From assembly GCA_015179025.1 (NCBI GenBank), contig WHUX01000562.1:1-19341 (forward strand): a stretch of DNA of 19,341 bases, read 5' to 3'. The translations under genes and the position numbers were made by a program. The stretch's first letter is position 1. Each line of letters opens with the position of its first letter. Origin of the DNA: Terfezia claveryi (Eukaryota > Ascomycota > Pezizomycetes > Pezizales > Pezizaceae). Under the pieces are notes generated by a model. That model was not told the origin of the DNA, ran no database searches, and saw only the letters and a list, made by a program, of their open reading frames with translations. This document shows positions 8,832-17,650 of this stretch, in pieces.

Positions 8832-9267
8832 CAGTACAGTATGTATAGTGGCTAGGCAAAAAAATAAAGAATTTTCGCAACATAATTATGGCTTTTTTTA
8901 TTTTTTATTTTTATTTTTTTACAAATTCAGTACTGTATTAATTCGCAAGTAAGATGCTATCTAATACTGTCTTATATATGATACTAGCTTATAGCGAGAT
9001 ACTGTCTTAATAAAAAGAATTTCGGGGAAGATGCCGATGTAGTTACACGATCTCCTCCCCAACCGCCTCTTCTTCAGTAATATAGTCTCCCTGCTCATCG
9101 TCACTTCCATCTCCTCCTCATGGCCTAAAATATCATGGTCGGAACCTTCACATTCTTTGTCTGTTAGCTAGGGTGGTCTTCATTTTTATTTTTTAATTTT
9201 TTTTTTCTTTAAATATTTATTACTTATATATGGTCATGAGGAGGGGTTGGTCTTCAGACTCAGGTGG
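8832..9267. mobile_element. Older DNA-transposon remnant, left end
   Basis: cagtacagtatgtatagtgg at 8832 follows a TA dinucleotide and has the CAGT start common to pogo/Tigger-type termini. On the minus strand, near 9043-9120, an acidic tail (GSDDEQGDYITEEE) ends in TAA, as at the C-terminus of some transposases. A matching opposite terminus was not found in the window. The Fot1-type element at 9270 has inserted into this sequence or into whatever lies next to it. T-rich tracts occur at 8892-8927 and 9181-9212. Confidence 0.3.
9220..9267 (-). pseudogene. 3' end of a reading frame split by the Fot1-type insertion
   Basis: Removing 9270-11870 and one TA joins this to 11873-11950 and gives a continuous minus-strand frame of about 35 residues, including GLSSEDINTPGNTNWKLPP and ending at TAA 9220-9222. 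Further upstream (11930-12060), in a different phase, GPNVAQDILHFNALREARK also reads as coding. The protein is not identified; the AQDI-HF pattern faintly recalls fungal hAT-type proteins. Confidence 0.3.
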
Positions 9268-9269
9268 TA
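9268..9269. other. TA target-site duplication, left
   Basis: TA lies immediately outside the left terminal repeat and matches TA at 11871-11872, the TA duplication characteristic of Tc1/mariner/pogo insertions. Confidence 0.75.
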
Positions 9270-9318
9270 CAGTTTCTGACCTAGTACTGATCCGTGATAG
9301 TGTAGTGATCCATGTCAA
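9270..9318 (+). repeat. Left terminal inverted repeat of the Fot1-type element
   Basis: It begins cagtttctgacctag and ends gtgatccatgtcaa. 46 of 49 positions match the inverted right end. Confidence 0.9.
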
Positions 9319-9817
9319 CCACCCCGGTCCCAATGAACATCACCGAGTACTGCATTGGGTAGGCTACCTCTATATATCGGATAAATTGGTTCCAACATTA
9401 TGGAATATGCTCTACAATATGTGCATACTAGCTAGGGAAATAACTCATGTAAAGTCACGGTATGTACCAATCCATCCTGAAAACTAAAAAATAACCCCCC
9501 ATACACCTTGTAATACCCTCAACCAAAGAATATTATAAACAAACAAGTCTACATAGTGCCAGCACCTCAATTGACTATCTATATTTATATTAGTATATGT
9601 AATATAGGTATAGAGCAATATTGGGAGTTGATATATGCAGGCACTTACATTGGAAAATTCACTAATTTCTAGCTCTCATACCATATCCACCAATTCTTCA
9701 GCATCCTGATCATCTATAGCCTCCATATCCTGTGCAACCTCTAAAATTACATTGCCAGCTTGCTTTAGATCCTCCGTACCCCCTTCCGCACTATCTGCGC
9801 TTCCTATACCTACTGTC

Positions 9818-11687
9818 CTAGGCTGGTGGCTTTACAGGCTTTCTTGGAGGCTTCCGATATTTTGCACGAGCCTGGTCATGCTCAAGACACCAGGAAGCTT
9901 CCGCTGCAGCATATTCCGTATTCCATTGAGCCTCCAAAACAGCTTGTGCCTCATGAGTGGCCTTCTTCTGTTGTATAGCCTGCTCTTTAATGATCTTCTT
10001 AGCTGCAGCCTCTTTCTTGCGAGCTAGTTTGGCCTTCTCTGCTGCTGCTTCTTCAATCTTCTTCTGAGTAATTTCTTTAAGCCTTGCATCCACTGTTTTA
10101 TAGTCCATAACTCTTGCCATACTAAGGTGCTTTTTTCCAGTCCTATTCCTACGCATCTTCCCATTCCGCAGCTTATTTAGTGTTATTGCACAAGGGTTAA
10201 TATCTCGATATTCAGCAACAATCTACATTGCTATGTCCACAAATGTATGGAGTAGTAGCTTGCTAGAGGTAGTTAGTTCGGGAATTGCTACCTTTATATT
10301 ACTTGCTATCGCACGTAGTCAAATAGGAGTATCTAATGCACGGATATTTAAGGTAGTTGTCTTAGATTGCGCCATCATAATCGCACTAGTCTCACTTGGT
10401 AGCAAAGCGGGGGGGAGGCCACCACGAGCTACAAGAATATCAATAGGCCAAGAAGCCAGAGGCTCTGAATGTAGCCGTAACTGTTGCTACCGTATATACC
10501 TAGTTATTAAGTCAGTTATTAGATGTATACTACTAAAGAACTATATATACCTTATCTCGTGCTGGAAATAGCAGTTTGAGGAAGTCAGGCTTTCGTAAAA
10601 CAGCAAGCAGATTCATGTGAATCCATTCATAAAGGTTATACTGGTAGGCCTTCTGCAAGATGCCAAAACACCTAACGTCGAGAGGTTGAAGTAGGTGGGT
10701 GCTTTTGGAAGGCAAGCATATAACATGGATATTCTGCTTAAGAGTATAATCAACAATCGAATAGGCAATATGTGATGCATGTCCATCAACAATCAAAACT
10801 CGTGCCTGCTGTTCATTGGCATATTGTGTATAAGTATTGAAGTGCTTTATATACTCCAATCCAAGCTCATTATCCATATATCCATTGGGTGAGACTGCAA
10901 ATGTTGCATCACAAGTATGCACCCCTCCTTCATCCATCTGATAGTATAACTCCCGATGTGTTTTGCCTTGCCACATAATAAATGGAGGTAGTACTTGTCC
11001 TATAGCGCTGATTGTCTCCAATATACTGCAGAATTCGTGTGACCTCTCTATTACTGCATAGCCTTTATGACCTACACGCACTATAGCTATATCTCGAGCT
11101 CTATTTCAACCCATAGTAATTCCCTTTTTATCACAGTTCCATATATCCTCCTCTTTGACACTTTGTTGACGTATAAAGTTGGCAAGTGTCCTAAAGAAGT
11201 GTTGCTGCACCTCTGGATCAGTGGCCGCCTTCCACCCCTGCTCTTGATATTGGACGAATGCTAGCTTAAAATCCAAGTGTTGACGCATAAACCGATCAAA
11301 CTAATGGACCCTAATACCCGGAACCTTATTTGCAACCTCTAAGTCCTTAGCTGTTATACCCTTTATAGCATTTTGTAGACCGTTTTGACTGATTGGCCGC
11401 TTGTTGAGTATATCCTGTGCAAGACATACTAATATTGACTTAGAGACTGGAAATCCCAGCCTTCCCATTGTATCGCAATGATCAATAATGGCGCTCTCTT
11501 CACTTGAGGTGAATAGCTGTTCACCACGGTGTGAAACAGACCTCTTGCCCTACTTCCCCTTAACTCTGTGACCCAGTGTAGTTTAATCCACACCATATAG
11601 CTCTGCTAATTGAAGGATAGGTATATCGGGCTCTCTACGAGCATGTTGCATTGCCTTCTATATATCTACTTTCGGATATTTAGGCAT
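9818..11687 (-). pseudogene. Fot1/pogo DDE transposase, with stops
   Basis: A single minus-strand frame runs from ATG 11685-11687 to about 10551. N-terminal part: helix-turn-helix text (IPILQLAELYGVD, then EESAIIDHCDTMGRLGFP, the Tc5-type DNA-binding region). Catalytic core: the three aspartates occur as NCDKKG, LIVDGH and LLQPLDV, with 35 residues between the second and third (DD35D). The frame then crosses a possible 51-nt intron (10500-10550, GTATAT...CTAG), reads TFRASGF and, after one extra base near 10450, WPIDILVARGG. A Lys/Ala/Glu-rich coiled-coil-like C-terminus ends at TAG 9818-9820. Total about 600 residues. In-frame stops at 11660, 11585, 11552, 11303, 11108, 10321 and 10225 are TAG, TAA or TGA, each one transition from CAG, CAA, TGG or CGA. 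The intron is plausible but unproven. Confidence 0.85.
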
Positions 11688-11821
11688 TTCAGGGATTGGA
11701 TAAGCGAGTTTGATTATACTAGTGCTTGTGAAACGAATAGTATAGATAGGGAAGGCCACAAGGTAGTAGGCCTGGAGATATGTGCTGAGAAAGGTATAAG
11801 GGGGTTGGTGAGCAGGGGTTT

Positions 11822-11870
11822 TTGACATGGATCACTACACCATCACGGATCGGTTCTAGGTCAGAAACTG
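11822..11870 (-). repeat. Right terminal inverted repeat of the Fot1-type element
   Basis: It is the inverted partner of 9270-9318 and is followed directly by TA at 11871-11872. Confidence 0.9.
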
Positions 11871-11872
11871 TA

Positions 11873-12158
11873 GTTTCCAGTTTGTATTCCCAGGTGTATT
11901 GATGTCTTCAGAGCTCAGACCGGAGTATTCATAGCTGTTGCATCCTTTCTAGCCTCACGTAAGGCATTGAAGTGTAGAATATCTTGTGCCACATTAGGTC
12001 CGCCTTTGATAGCGGTGAAATCTATGTCCACTTGCCAGATTTCTGCAGTTGCAAAAAAAGAAAGGCTGTTCGAGGTTTTTAGCCTGTTTGCGCATCGGGT
12101 CAGCCAACGTCAAGATTACCACACTACTGTCCTAAAAAATTTGGTGTCTAATCCCAAG
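11873..12158 (-). pseudogene. Upstream part of the frame split by the Fot1-type insertion
   Basis: Minus-strand text from about 12060 down to 11930 includes IWQVDIDFTAIKGGPN and AQDILHFNALREARK; it then changes phase and continues to the insertion point. The rest of this stretch shows no clear feature. Product unknown. Confidence 0.25.
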
Positions 12159-12337
12159 TTATTCGCTAGCATAATTTCAATGTGAGCTGCATACCAAGAC
12201 CAGACTTCCTACCAGTCTGGTTGGCACCACAGAAGAACACCTCCACAGAGGTTTAGATTTGTCGAGTATAAAAGCACAAATATATCTTGGCGCACTACCG
12301 GGTATGCAGCTCACATTGAAATTACCCTAGCGAATAA
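12159..12337. mobile_element. Small MITE-like inverted-repeat element
   Basis: ttattcgctagcataatttc...ctgcatacc (12159-12195) and its inverted partner (12301-12337) form 37-bp ends around about 105 bp; the arms differ by about two bases in the middle. The interior has a further small hairpin, ccagact/agtctgg (12199-12219). No coding content. It could be a MITE or the collapsed ends of a larger transposon. Confidence 0.5.
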
Positions 12338-12425
12338 TAACCCGAGTCTTTACGGTACACGATTCAGATATCTCGGTCAAGCTTAGGCTGTTAGTACCCT
12401 TGTCTTATTTATAAGCTACTGTCCT
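12338..12425. other. Spacer between two elements
   Basis: Nothing recognisable is seen here. Confidence 0.4.
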
Positions 12426-12544
12426 GTCGAAAGAGTCTGTATCATGTACGGGGACTTTCTGTGTCACACCTTTGGACCTTGGCTACAGGAAATAAAGTGT
12501 AAATGTGTACAGGTTTCTGCATCCGCGCAATATCCGCATACCAC

Positions 12545-12897
12545 AATGCCTTCTCAGCACATGGTCGAAATCTGAGTCGGAGCGCTTGGTAGCATGGATG
12601 GAAGAGAATCAGGAAGAGCTACGAGGGAAGCAAATAAAATGGCATAAGCTTGTTAAAGAATAGGTATTCTCAAACGATAAGCATATCACAGTCAAAAGAA
12701 TTACAGACAAAGTGTCAAATATGAAGCGCTCATGGAAGAAAACACGAGCAATGCAATAGCGCTCAGGGTGGGGAGTTAAAGCTGAAAACAATGAGGCTTC
12801 AATTAATGAGACTCTAGAGCGGAAATGTGCATTTTTTTGGCGGCTGGATAAAATATGGGGGTCACGTCCGAATGTGGAGCTTCAGCCAATATCTTAA
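12545..12897 (+). pseudogene. Myb/SANT-like DNA-binding protein, degraded
   Basis: The frame reads SERLVAWMEENQEELRGKQI, KWHKLVKE, stop, VFSNDKHITVKRITDKV, SNMKRSWKKTRAMQ, stop, RSGWGVKAENNEASINE and a final FFWRLDKIWGSRPN before TAA 12895-12897. Tryptophan spacing and the closing FFWRLD-IWGSRPN motif are those of the fungal Myb/SANT-like family. The two internal TAG codons (12661, 12757) stand where copy 1 (for the first) and family consensus suggest CAG, so both are one transition away. Near the start, eight bases present in copy 1 (after caacac, 6606) are missing, which shifts the frame. About 117 codons in total. Non-functional. Confidence 0.7.
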
Positions 12898-13185
12898 CAC
12901 CTTGCCAGAATGATGCTCGATGCATACGGAAAAGGCTAAGAAATGCAGAATCAGAGTAGTCTTGAACATAAGTCTCAAGGATATCAACGTTATGTTGTCC
13001 TGCACTATCGCGAGAGAGTAGATATCGGTTGGAAATAATAACCTCTTGCATACCAAGCAAGTCCTCAATATCTTCCTCATAATCATCTTCCTCTGATGAT
13101 GAAGATGCATATGCATAGGCATAAGCAATACTCCTTCAGTATTGATATCTTGCAGAGCTTGAGCTTTTCCTGATGTTCGGGGCAT
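12885..13185 (-). pseudogene. PIF/Harbinger transposase, N-terminal fragment
   Basis: ATG 13185 begins MPRTSGKAQALQDIN; after a one-base frame change near 13130 the text continues with a Tyr/Ala and acidic stretch (SSSSEEDDYEEDIEDLLGMQ), then NRYLLSRDSAG and SAFLSLFRMHRASFWQ. The FRMHRASFW motif sits near the N-terminus of fungal Harbinger-type transposases, before the DDE domain. The frame runs into the antisense of the SANT gene near 12890, so the DDE domain is absent. The gene is convergent with the SANT-like gene, matching the two-gene layout of this superfamily. Confidence 0.6.
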
Positions 13186-13306
13186 GGTGGTGATGATGAT
13201 GATGTGAGTGTTGCTTACAGGAAATTCATTTGTATTGGTTTCACCCCTTTTGGCTAGTCTATGGCTTGCGCTAAAACCCCGTACATGATACAGAAATCTT
13301 TTTGAC

Positions 13307-13692
13307 TACCACTACTATCTTACTTGCGATAATACGGTACTCATATGCGGTCCCACCACCCGGAAAAACCGGGTGCGAGCGAATAGTCCACCAATACTAT
13401 TGGAAGGAAGAAGATATGTATATAGGAAATCGGAAAGTGACTATTCCCAGCGATGATCAAAAGTGGGAAATGCCTTACAGACGCAACTATCGACTACAAC
13501 CGTGAAAAACTTGAAGGTGACACCGCGAGCAGTCTGGATCGAAGTTAATGAACAACCATTGGATACTCGTCTGCAAGGTCTGGTTGAAGTTGAATCGGAT
13601 ATTGGCCAAATAGAAAGTTACATGGCAAAAAGGCCTTTGTAGGGAATCTACCACTAAGGATCTCCGAAGAGAAAATCATGTCACCATGTGTT
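13307..13692 (+). other. Degraded coding-like sequence
   Basis: Forward frames contain coding-like pieces: GKTGCERIVHQYYWKEED near 13360-13410, and later VNEQPLDTRLQGLVEVESD with IGQIESYMAKRPL before TAG near 13640. The pieces lie in different phases. A small perfect hairpin (cacccgg/ccgggtg with loop aaaaa) lies at 13357-13375. No family is recognised. The stretch probably belongs to the same decayed insertion as the following entry. Confidence 0.25.
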
Positions 13693-13920
13693 ATGCAACA
13701 ACATGAACAGCGAACAATGCAATAATATGAACAACGAGTTGAAGAAGAGGAGGAAGTCTTTGATTGGAAGGAGGATTAGTTGGAGATGATGGAATTGGTT
13801 ACCGACATTCAGGTGAACATCACCTAGTAGCTGGACTGTGAACAATAACCACCTGCTAGCAATAACCTACTGGACCAATAACTCGAATAATCAAGCGGCT
13901 GCAAAGGCGAATAACAGAGA
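13693..13920 (+). pseudogene. Gln/Glu-rich reading frame with RIP-like stops
   Basis: The frame from ATG 13693 reads MQQHEQRTMQ, stop, YEQRVEEEEEVFDWKED, stop, LEMMELVTDIQVNIT and then a cluster of TAA and TAG codons (13825, 13828, 13846 and later). Several stops follow or replace Gln codons in a Gln-rich context, as expected if CAA or CAG became TAA or TAG. It may be part of the internal region of the LTR element whose end lies at 14285. No conserved domain is visible. Confidence 0.3.
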
Positions 13921-14275
13921 CCATGACAATGACATCACACCCGCGGATTAGAGATACGGAGTCGAGATGGAGATACAGGACGAGTTGGAGAAATAGGACA
14001 TGAAGAAAGTAAGGAAGTGTTTTTGGCGGAGATGTTGTGGGATAATTGGAGGTCTGGGGTTAAGAGATTTCCTATGTTGAGTGATTTTGGAGGGGATTGG
14101 GGCTGTACGGGAATAGGTCCTACAGAAATAGGTGGAATTGGCAGTAAGGGAATAGGTTGGATGGATTAGGCGGAAAAGCAATTACCTCATCTCTTCTCTC
14201 TAATGTGTTTGCTGTGTTTGGTATAATAGCTGTTGTTGTTACGGTACGGTCAGGAGGATTCCTAACCATCCCCGA
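13921..14275. other. G-rich degraded sequence before the LTR
   Basis: Purine-rich text with repeated ggaataggt-like phrases (14110-14160). A short hydrophobic forward frame (LLSNVFAVFGIIAVVVTV, near 14195-14250) is open but unassigned. Likely the 3' part of a decayed LTR element. Confidence 0.25.
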
Positions 14276-14284
14276 TGAAGGGGG
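14276..14284 (+). other. Candidate polypurine tract
   Basis: gatgaaggggg, a run of purines, abuts TGTTACGG, the usual arrangement at the start of a 3' LTR, where the tract primes plus-strand DNA synthesis. Confidence 0.35.
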
Positions 14285-14678
14285 TGTTACGGGGCGATTA
14301 TGTTTTTTTTTCTGAGTCTATACGCCGTGGAGTCTAAGGCTATGAGACGGGGGGGATTGTGATGGCACCGATTACTCTTAGAGAGAGCTACTTAAGTAGA
14401 ATTTCGTTTGTCGAATGATTTTAGCTTAGGAACAATTGAATGGATAGATAGCTTAGCTTAGCTTAGTCAGGCCTACGAGAAGTGGGTATAAAGGTCCTTC
14501 AGCGGGGGAAAACCTGAGAAAGGAGAATGGACGGAGACAGCGAGCGAGACAGAGAAATAAGTCACATAACGAGCATACACACATACCGAGACACCGTGAA
14601 CACAGACTGCGGTGTATGCCGACAAGCAACTAACAAGACAAAGCCCTTCTTCGTCCGTGTGAGTTTTGAGTCTTAACA
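14285..14678 (+). mobile_element. Probable 3' or solo LTR
   Basis: The segment begins TGTTACGG and ends TTAACA, the TG...CA form of an LTR, about 394 bp long. A TATA box (TATAAA, 14487-14492) lies mid-way, with agctt repeats (about 14449-14467) shortly upstream. No 5-bp target duplication was found (ggggg against ggatc), so the far end may be misplaced. A matching second LTR is not in the window. Confidence 0.4.
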
Positions 14679-14903
14679 GGATCATAATATGTATTATGTA
14701 GCTAGAGAAATCAAGTATCATGATGTGGATACAAACAAGCGGCTCAATACTTAAGCAAAGAGAAAGAAGAAAAGATATAGTCAAATTCAGCTACAGCAAT
14801 GAGAAGGGCGTTACGCCAATAGCCACCCCCACGAGAATAAAGAAGGAGATGACAACATTACAAGCCGCAGCCAGGAGTACTCCCTGAATTGAATGGTAAA
14901 GAC

Positions 14904-16493
14904 CTATAGAACCTGTTCCCCAACCATGTCAATCTTGCTTGTCAGCAGCTCCACCACGGGCTGACAATTACTTCTATGCGCTTCGTCGAGTGCAGTCACC
15001 CCCTTGCTTGTTTTCAGATCGAAATTCGCACCGCTCTCTAGCAACAATCCCACGATTTGGACAGTGCCATGACGAGCAGCAAGGTACAGTGCGGTCTCGC
15101 CATCGGAGTTTGTGGCATCAATGCTTGCGCCTTTGTCCAGCAGCACTTTCACAATCTCCAAATGGCCGTTCTTGGCTGCCATATGAAGCGCGGTCCAATT
15201 CCGGTAAGTCATGACATTAATGGTTGGGCCTTTGTCCAGCAGCACTTTCACGACCTCCAAACGGCCCTCCTCGGCTGCTAGATGAAGCGCGGTCCCTTCG
15301 CAGGTTACGCTGACATTAATATTTGCGCCTTTATCCAGCAGCAATTTGACTACCTCCAAATGGCCTCCCCTGGCTGCCCTATGAAGCGCGGTCCGATTCT
15401 CGTCAGTCATAGCGTCAATGCTTGCCCCCTTTTCCAGCAGCACTTTCACGACCTCCAAATAGCCCTTCTCGGCTGCCAGAGATAGCGCAGTCTGTTGCCA
15501 GTAGTCCTTCGCATTAATGGTTGTGCCTTTGTCCAGCAGCACTTTCACGACCTCCAAATGGCCGTTCTCGGCTGCTATATGAAGCGCGGTCTGTCGCCAG
15601 TCTACCCTGGCATTAATGGTTGCGCCTTTGTCCAGCAACACTTTTACGACCTCCAAATGGCCCCGCGCGGCTGCTATATGAAGCGCGGTAAAATTTCGGT
15701 CAGTCATGGTATCAATGGTTGCGCCTTTGTCCAGCAGCACTTTCACGACCTCCGAATGGCCCTTCTCAGCTGCTATATAAAGCGCGGTACAATTTCGGTC
15801 AGTCATGGCATCAATGGTTGCACCCTTGTGCAGCAGCACTTTCATGACCTCCAAATGGCCCTTCTCGGCTGCAATATGAAGCGCGGTCCAATCCTGGTCA
15901 GTCATGGCGTCAATGGTTACACCATTGTCCAGCAGCACTTTCACGACCTCCAAATGGCCCTTCGCGGCTGCTATATGAAGCACGGTCCAATTTGAGACTA
16001 CCGTGGCATAAATGGTTGCGCCCTTGTCCAGCAGCACTTTCACGACCTCCGAATGGCCCTTTTCAGCTGCTATATAAAGCGCGGTACAATTTCGGTCAGT
16101 CATGGCATCAATGGTTGCGCCCTTGTCCAGCAGCACTTTCATGACCTCCGAATGGCCCTTCTCGGCTGCAATATGAAGCGCGGTCCAATTCCGCTCAGTC
16201 AAGGCATCAATGGTTGCGCCCTTGTCCAGCAGCACTTTCACGACCTCCAAATGGCTCTTCTCGGCTGCTATATAAATCGCGGTCCCATTCCAGTCAGTCA
16301 TGGCATCAATGCTTGCGCCCTTGTCCAACAGCGCTTTCACAATCTCCAAATGGCCCTTCTCGGCTGCAATATGAAGTGCAGTCCAATTGTGGCTGGTCGT
16401 GGTATCAATGGTTGCACCCTTGTCCAGCAGTACTTCAACAAGGTCTGTTCGACCCTCTTTAGCCACAATATGAATTGCAGCTTCACCAAAAAC
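14904..16493 (-). repeat. Ankyrin-coding tandem array, about 16 units of 99 bp
   Basis: Spacing stays at 99 bp throughout with no frame break, unlike the copy B array. Some units are closely related out of order (units with NCTALYIAAEKGHSEV occur twice, as fifth and eighth), which suggests shuffling by unequal exchange or gene conversion. Confidence 0.9.
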
Positions 16494-17457
16494 GTTTTTA
16501 GCATCAATGCTGCCTCCCTTGTCAAGCAGCCGATTCACGCTCAGTTCGGCTACGAAGTATCTTGCCCTCGTTGCTGGCACCAACAGGATCTCACCCACAT
16601 TGCCCAATGCCGGCCAGGCCGTTTTCTTCCTAGCTTGGTGACCTTCTTGTCTCATTTCTGGCTCGCCATTTCTGTTGCCAGTGAGGCCCGTTGCAGTAGC
16701 ACTGCGACATAATTTCAATATCTCCTCCTTCTTAGCCTTAAGCATCTCTGCCGTAACACCATTACCATGCAGCTCCCTACATAGGTCCTTCCATGCTTCC
16801 TTCGAATTCGGGCCTATTCTGAGGGCGAATGATGCAATCGAGTTCAAAGATGCAACTGACCCTCTGCGGTGGAGGCCTGCAAATATCTGCCCGAGCTGTT
16901 CCTGGATCGCGACAAACTGCGTGGTATGCTGTCTGTTCAGCTCTCTGAGTTGGACACTCTGGTTTGCGACGTAGCCACTGTATTTGGTAAAAAATTAGAC
17001 ATGGATGGCAGAGTATAGCTTCACAATACCAACGGGTGTGATCTTACGCCGTGAGGCTCGTATTGAACGCAGTAAGCATGCCAACATGCATTATAATTCT
17101 CTCCCTAAACCCAGCCAAATCCTCCAGGCCCCATCTCAGCCGATCAAAGGATACACTGTGATTTTCCATTAAACTGTGGTATTTTTGGAGGAGAGCGTCC
17201 AGCTCCTTTATGATATTTTGTAATCCATCATGCAAAATCTTGAGGTCATTCGTGTCTTTTGCGCTTAAGGTGGAGCTGTTATTTCCGTATCCCTGATTGC
17301 ATAGTTGGTCTTCGATTTGCTTGTATACAACGTGGAGGGATAAAATTTCTCGCGAGAAATTGCGGAATTGCTCGGGGGCGCCTGCGTACGCACTGTACAC
17401 GTTCCACACGAGGGTCCCACCAGCCAGAAAATCGCCTACTGAAAACCCGAAACTCAT
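14904..17457 (-). CDS. HeLo-like N-terminal domain/ankyrin-repeat protein, intact, two exons
   Basis: Exons are 17457-17048 and 16977-14904; the 70-nt intron (GTAAGA donor, CAG acceptor, CTAAT branch-like site) joins the frames exactly to give 827 residues. ATG 17455-17457 was chosen because the in-frame codon further upstream is GTG. Residues 1-136 (MSFGFSVGDFLAGG onward) resemble the HeLo-like N-terminal domain of fungal STAND proteins; this family is linked to signalling and cell death at membranes. Residues 137-298 form a charged linker with no Walker A or B motif, so the NACHT or NB-ARC module usual after this domain is missing. Residues 299-827 are about 16 ankyrin repeats of 33 residues, the last degenerate (VTALDEA, ending GEQVL). 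Framework residues are almost invariant; the two residues before TAL and the four or five after ATIDA vary. Role inferred: recognition or regulated cell death. No catalytic function is seen. Structure is well supported, biological role is not. Confidence 0.88.
16978..17047 (-). other. Intron of copy A gene
   Basis: Donor GTAAGA at 17047, acceptor ATACAG ending at 16978, branch-like CTAAT about 20 nt before the acceptor. Splicing falls within an Ala codon (GC+T) and keeps the frame. Copy B has an intron at the same place (5677-5791). Confidence 0.85.
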
Positions 17458-17543
17458 AGTGGACACGGGAATTGGCTCTTGCGATTTGATTTAGCGGTGA
17501 ATTCGAGTATAGGAAGTATCGGTGAAGTGCTACTGTACGTAAA

Positions 17544-17589
17544 AGGTGGGGTTTTCTATTTTTATCGTTCGCTATGGAACGAATGAGAA
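17544..17589 (-). promoter_or_regulatory. Conserved upstream block of copy A
   Basis: 45 of 46 bases match the copy B block at 6297-6342; it lies 87 bp upstream of the ATG. Contains cgataaaaatag and aaaaccccacct on the gene strand. Candidate promoter element. Confidence 0.4.
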
Positions 17590-17650
17590 TCGCCTTGCTA
17601 CTACCTGTAGGATCTGTACCGAATTGCAACCCTTGTCGTTGTGTCACCAG

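Larger units (their letters stand above)
9270..11870 (-). mobile_element. Fot1/pogo-type Tc1-mariner transposon, full length, inactive
   Basis: The element is 2601 bp with 49-bp terminal inverted repeats (9270-9318 and 11822-11870) that differ at 3 positions, and is flanked by TA on both sides. It starts with CAGT as pogo-superfamily elements do. It carries one minus-strand transposase gene (9818-11687) with seven in-frame stops and one frameshift. End-to-end structure is preserved, so it inserted whole and decayed by point mutation. Confidence 0.88.
12426..13306. mobile_element. PIF/Harbinger element, internally deleted (copy 2)
   Basis: The ends share a perfect 17-bp inverted repeat, ctgtatcatgtacgggg (12437-12453 and inverted at 13277-13293), with weaker pairing out to 12426 and 13306. 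Inside are a plus-strand Myb/SANT-like gene end and a minus-strand transposase start, meeting tail to tail near 12890. A Myb-like gene paired with a DDE transposase is the hallmark of PIF/Harbinger. At 881 bp it lacks nearly all of the catalytic part of the transposase. A clear 3-bp target duplication was not found, so the exact ends are uncertain. Confidence 0.65.
14701..17650. repeat. Segmental duplication, copy A
   Basis: Collinear with 1661-6390. It begins with the same aatcaagtatcatga flank and extends past the promoter block to the phrase gaattgcaacccttgtcgttg near 17640, also present near 6365-6385. Confidence 0.85.

Noticed and set aside
9230..9487. A forward frame across the left end of the Fot1-type element
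   Set aside because: It runs through the terminal inverted repeat and the target site, so it is a chance frame made by the insertion.
10233..10571. A 112-residue forward frame
   Set aside because: It is antisense to the Fot1-type transposase, whose own frame carries recognisable motifs on both sides.
12902..13060. Possibility that the minus-strand frame is a free-standing small gene
   Set aside because: It reads FRMHRASFW-type transposase text and lies between inverted ends with a Myb-like partner, so a Harbinger fragment is the simpler reading.
14473..14784. A 103-residue minus-strand frame with hydrophobic stretches
   Set aside because: It lies across the LTR-like sequence and the duplication border and has Ser/Cys/Ile text without a domain; most likely chance.
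14939..16712. Forward frames of up to 219 residues across copy A
   Set aside because: They are antisense to the intact ankyrin gene and have the same repeat-driven composition; no start context, intron or domain supports them.
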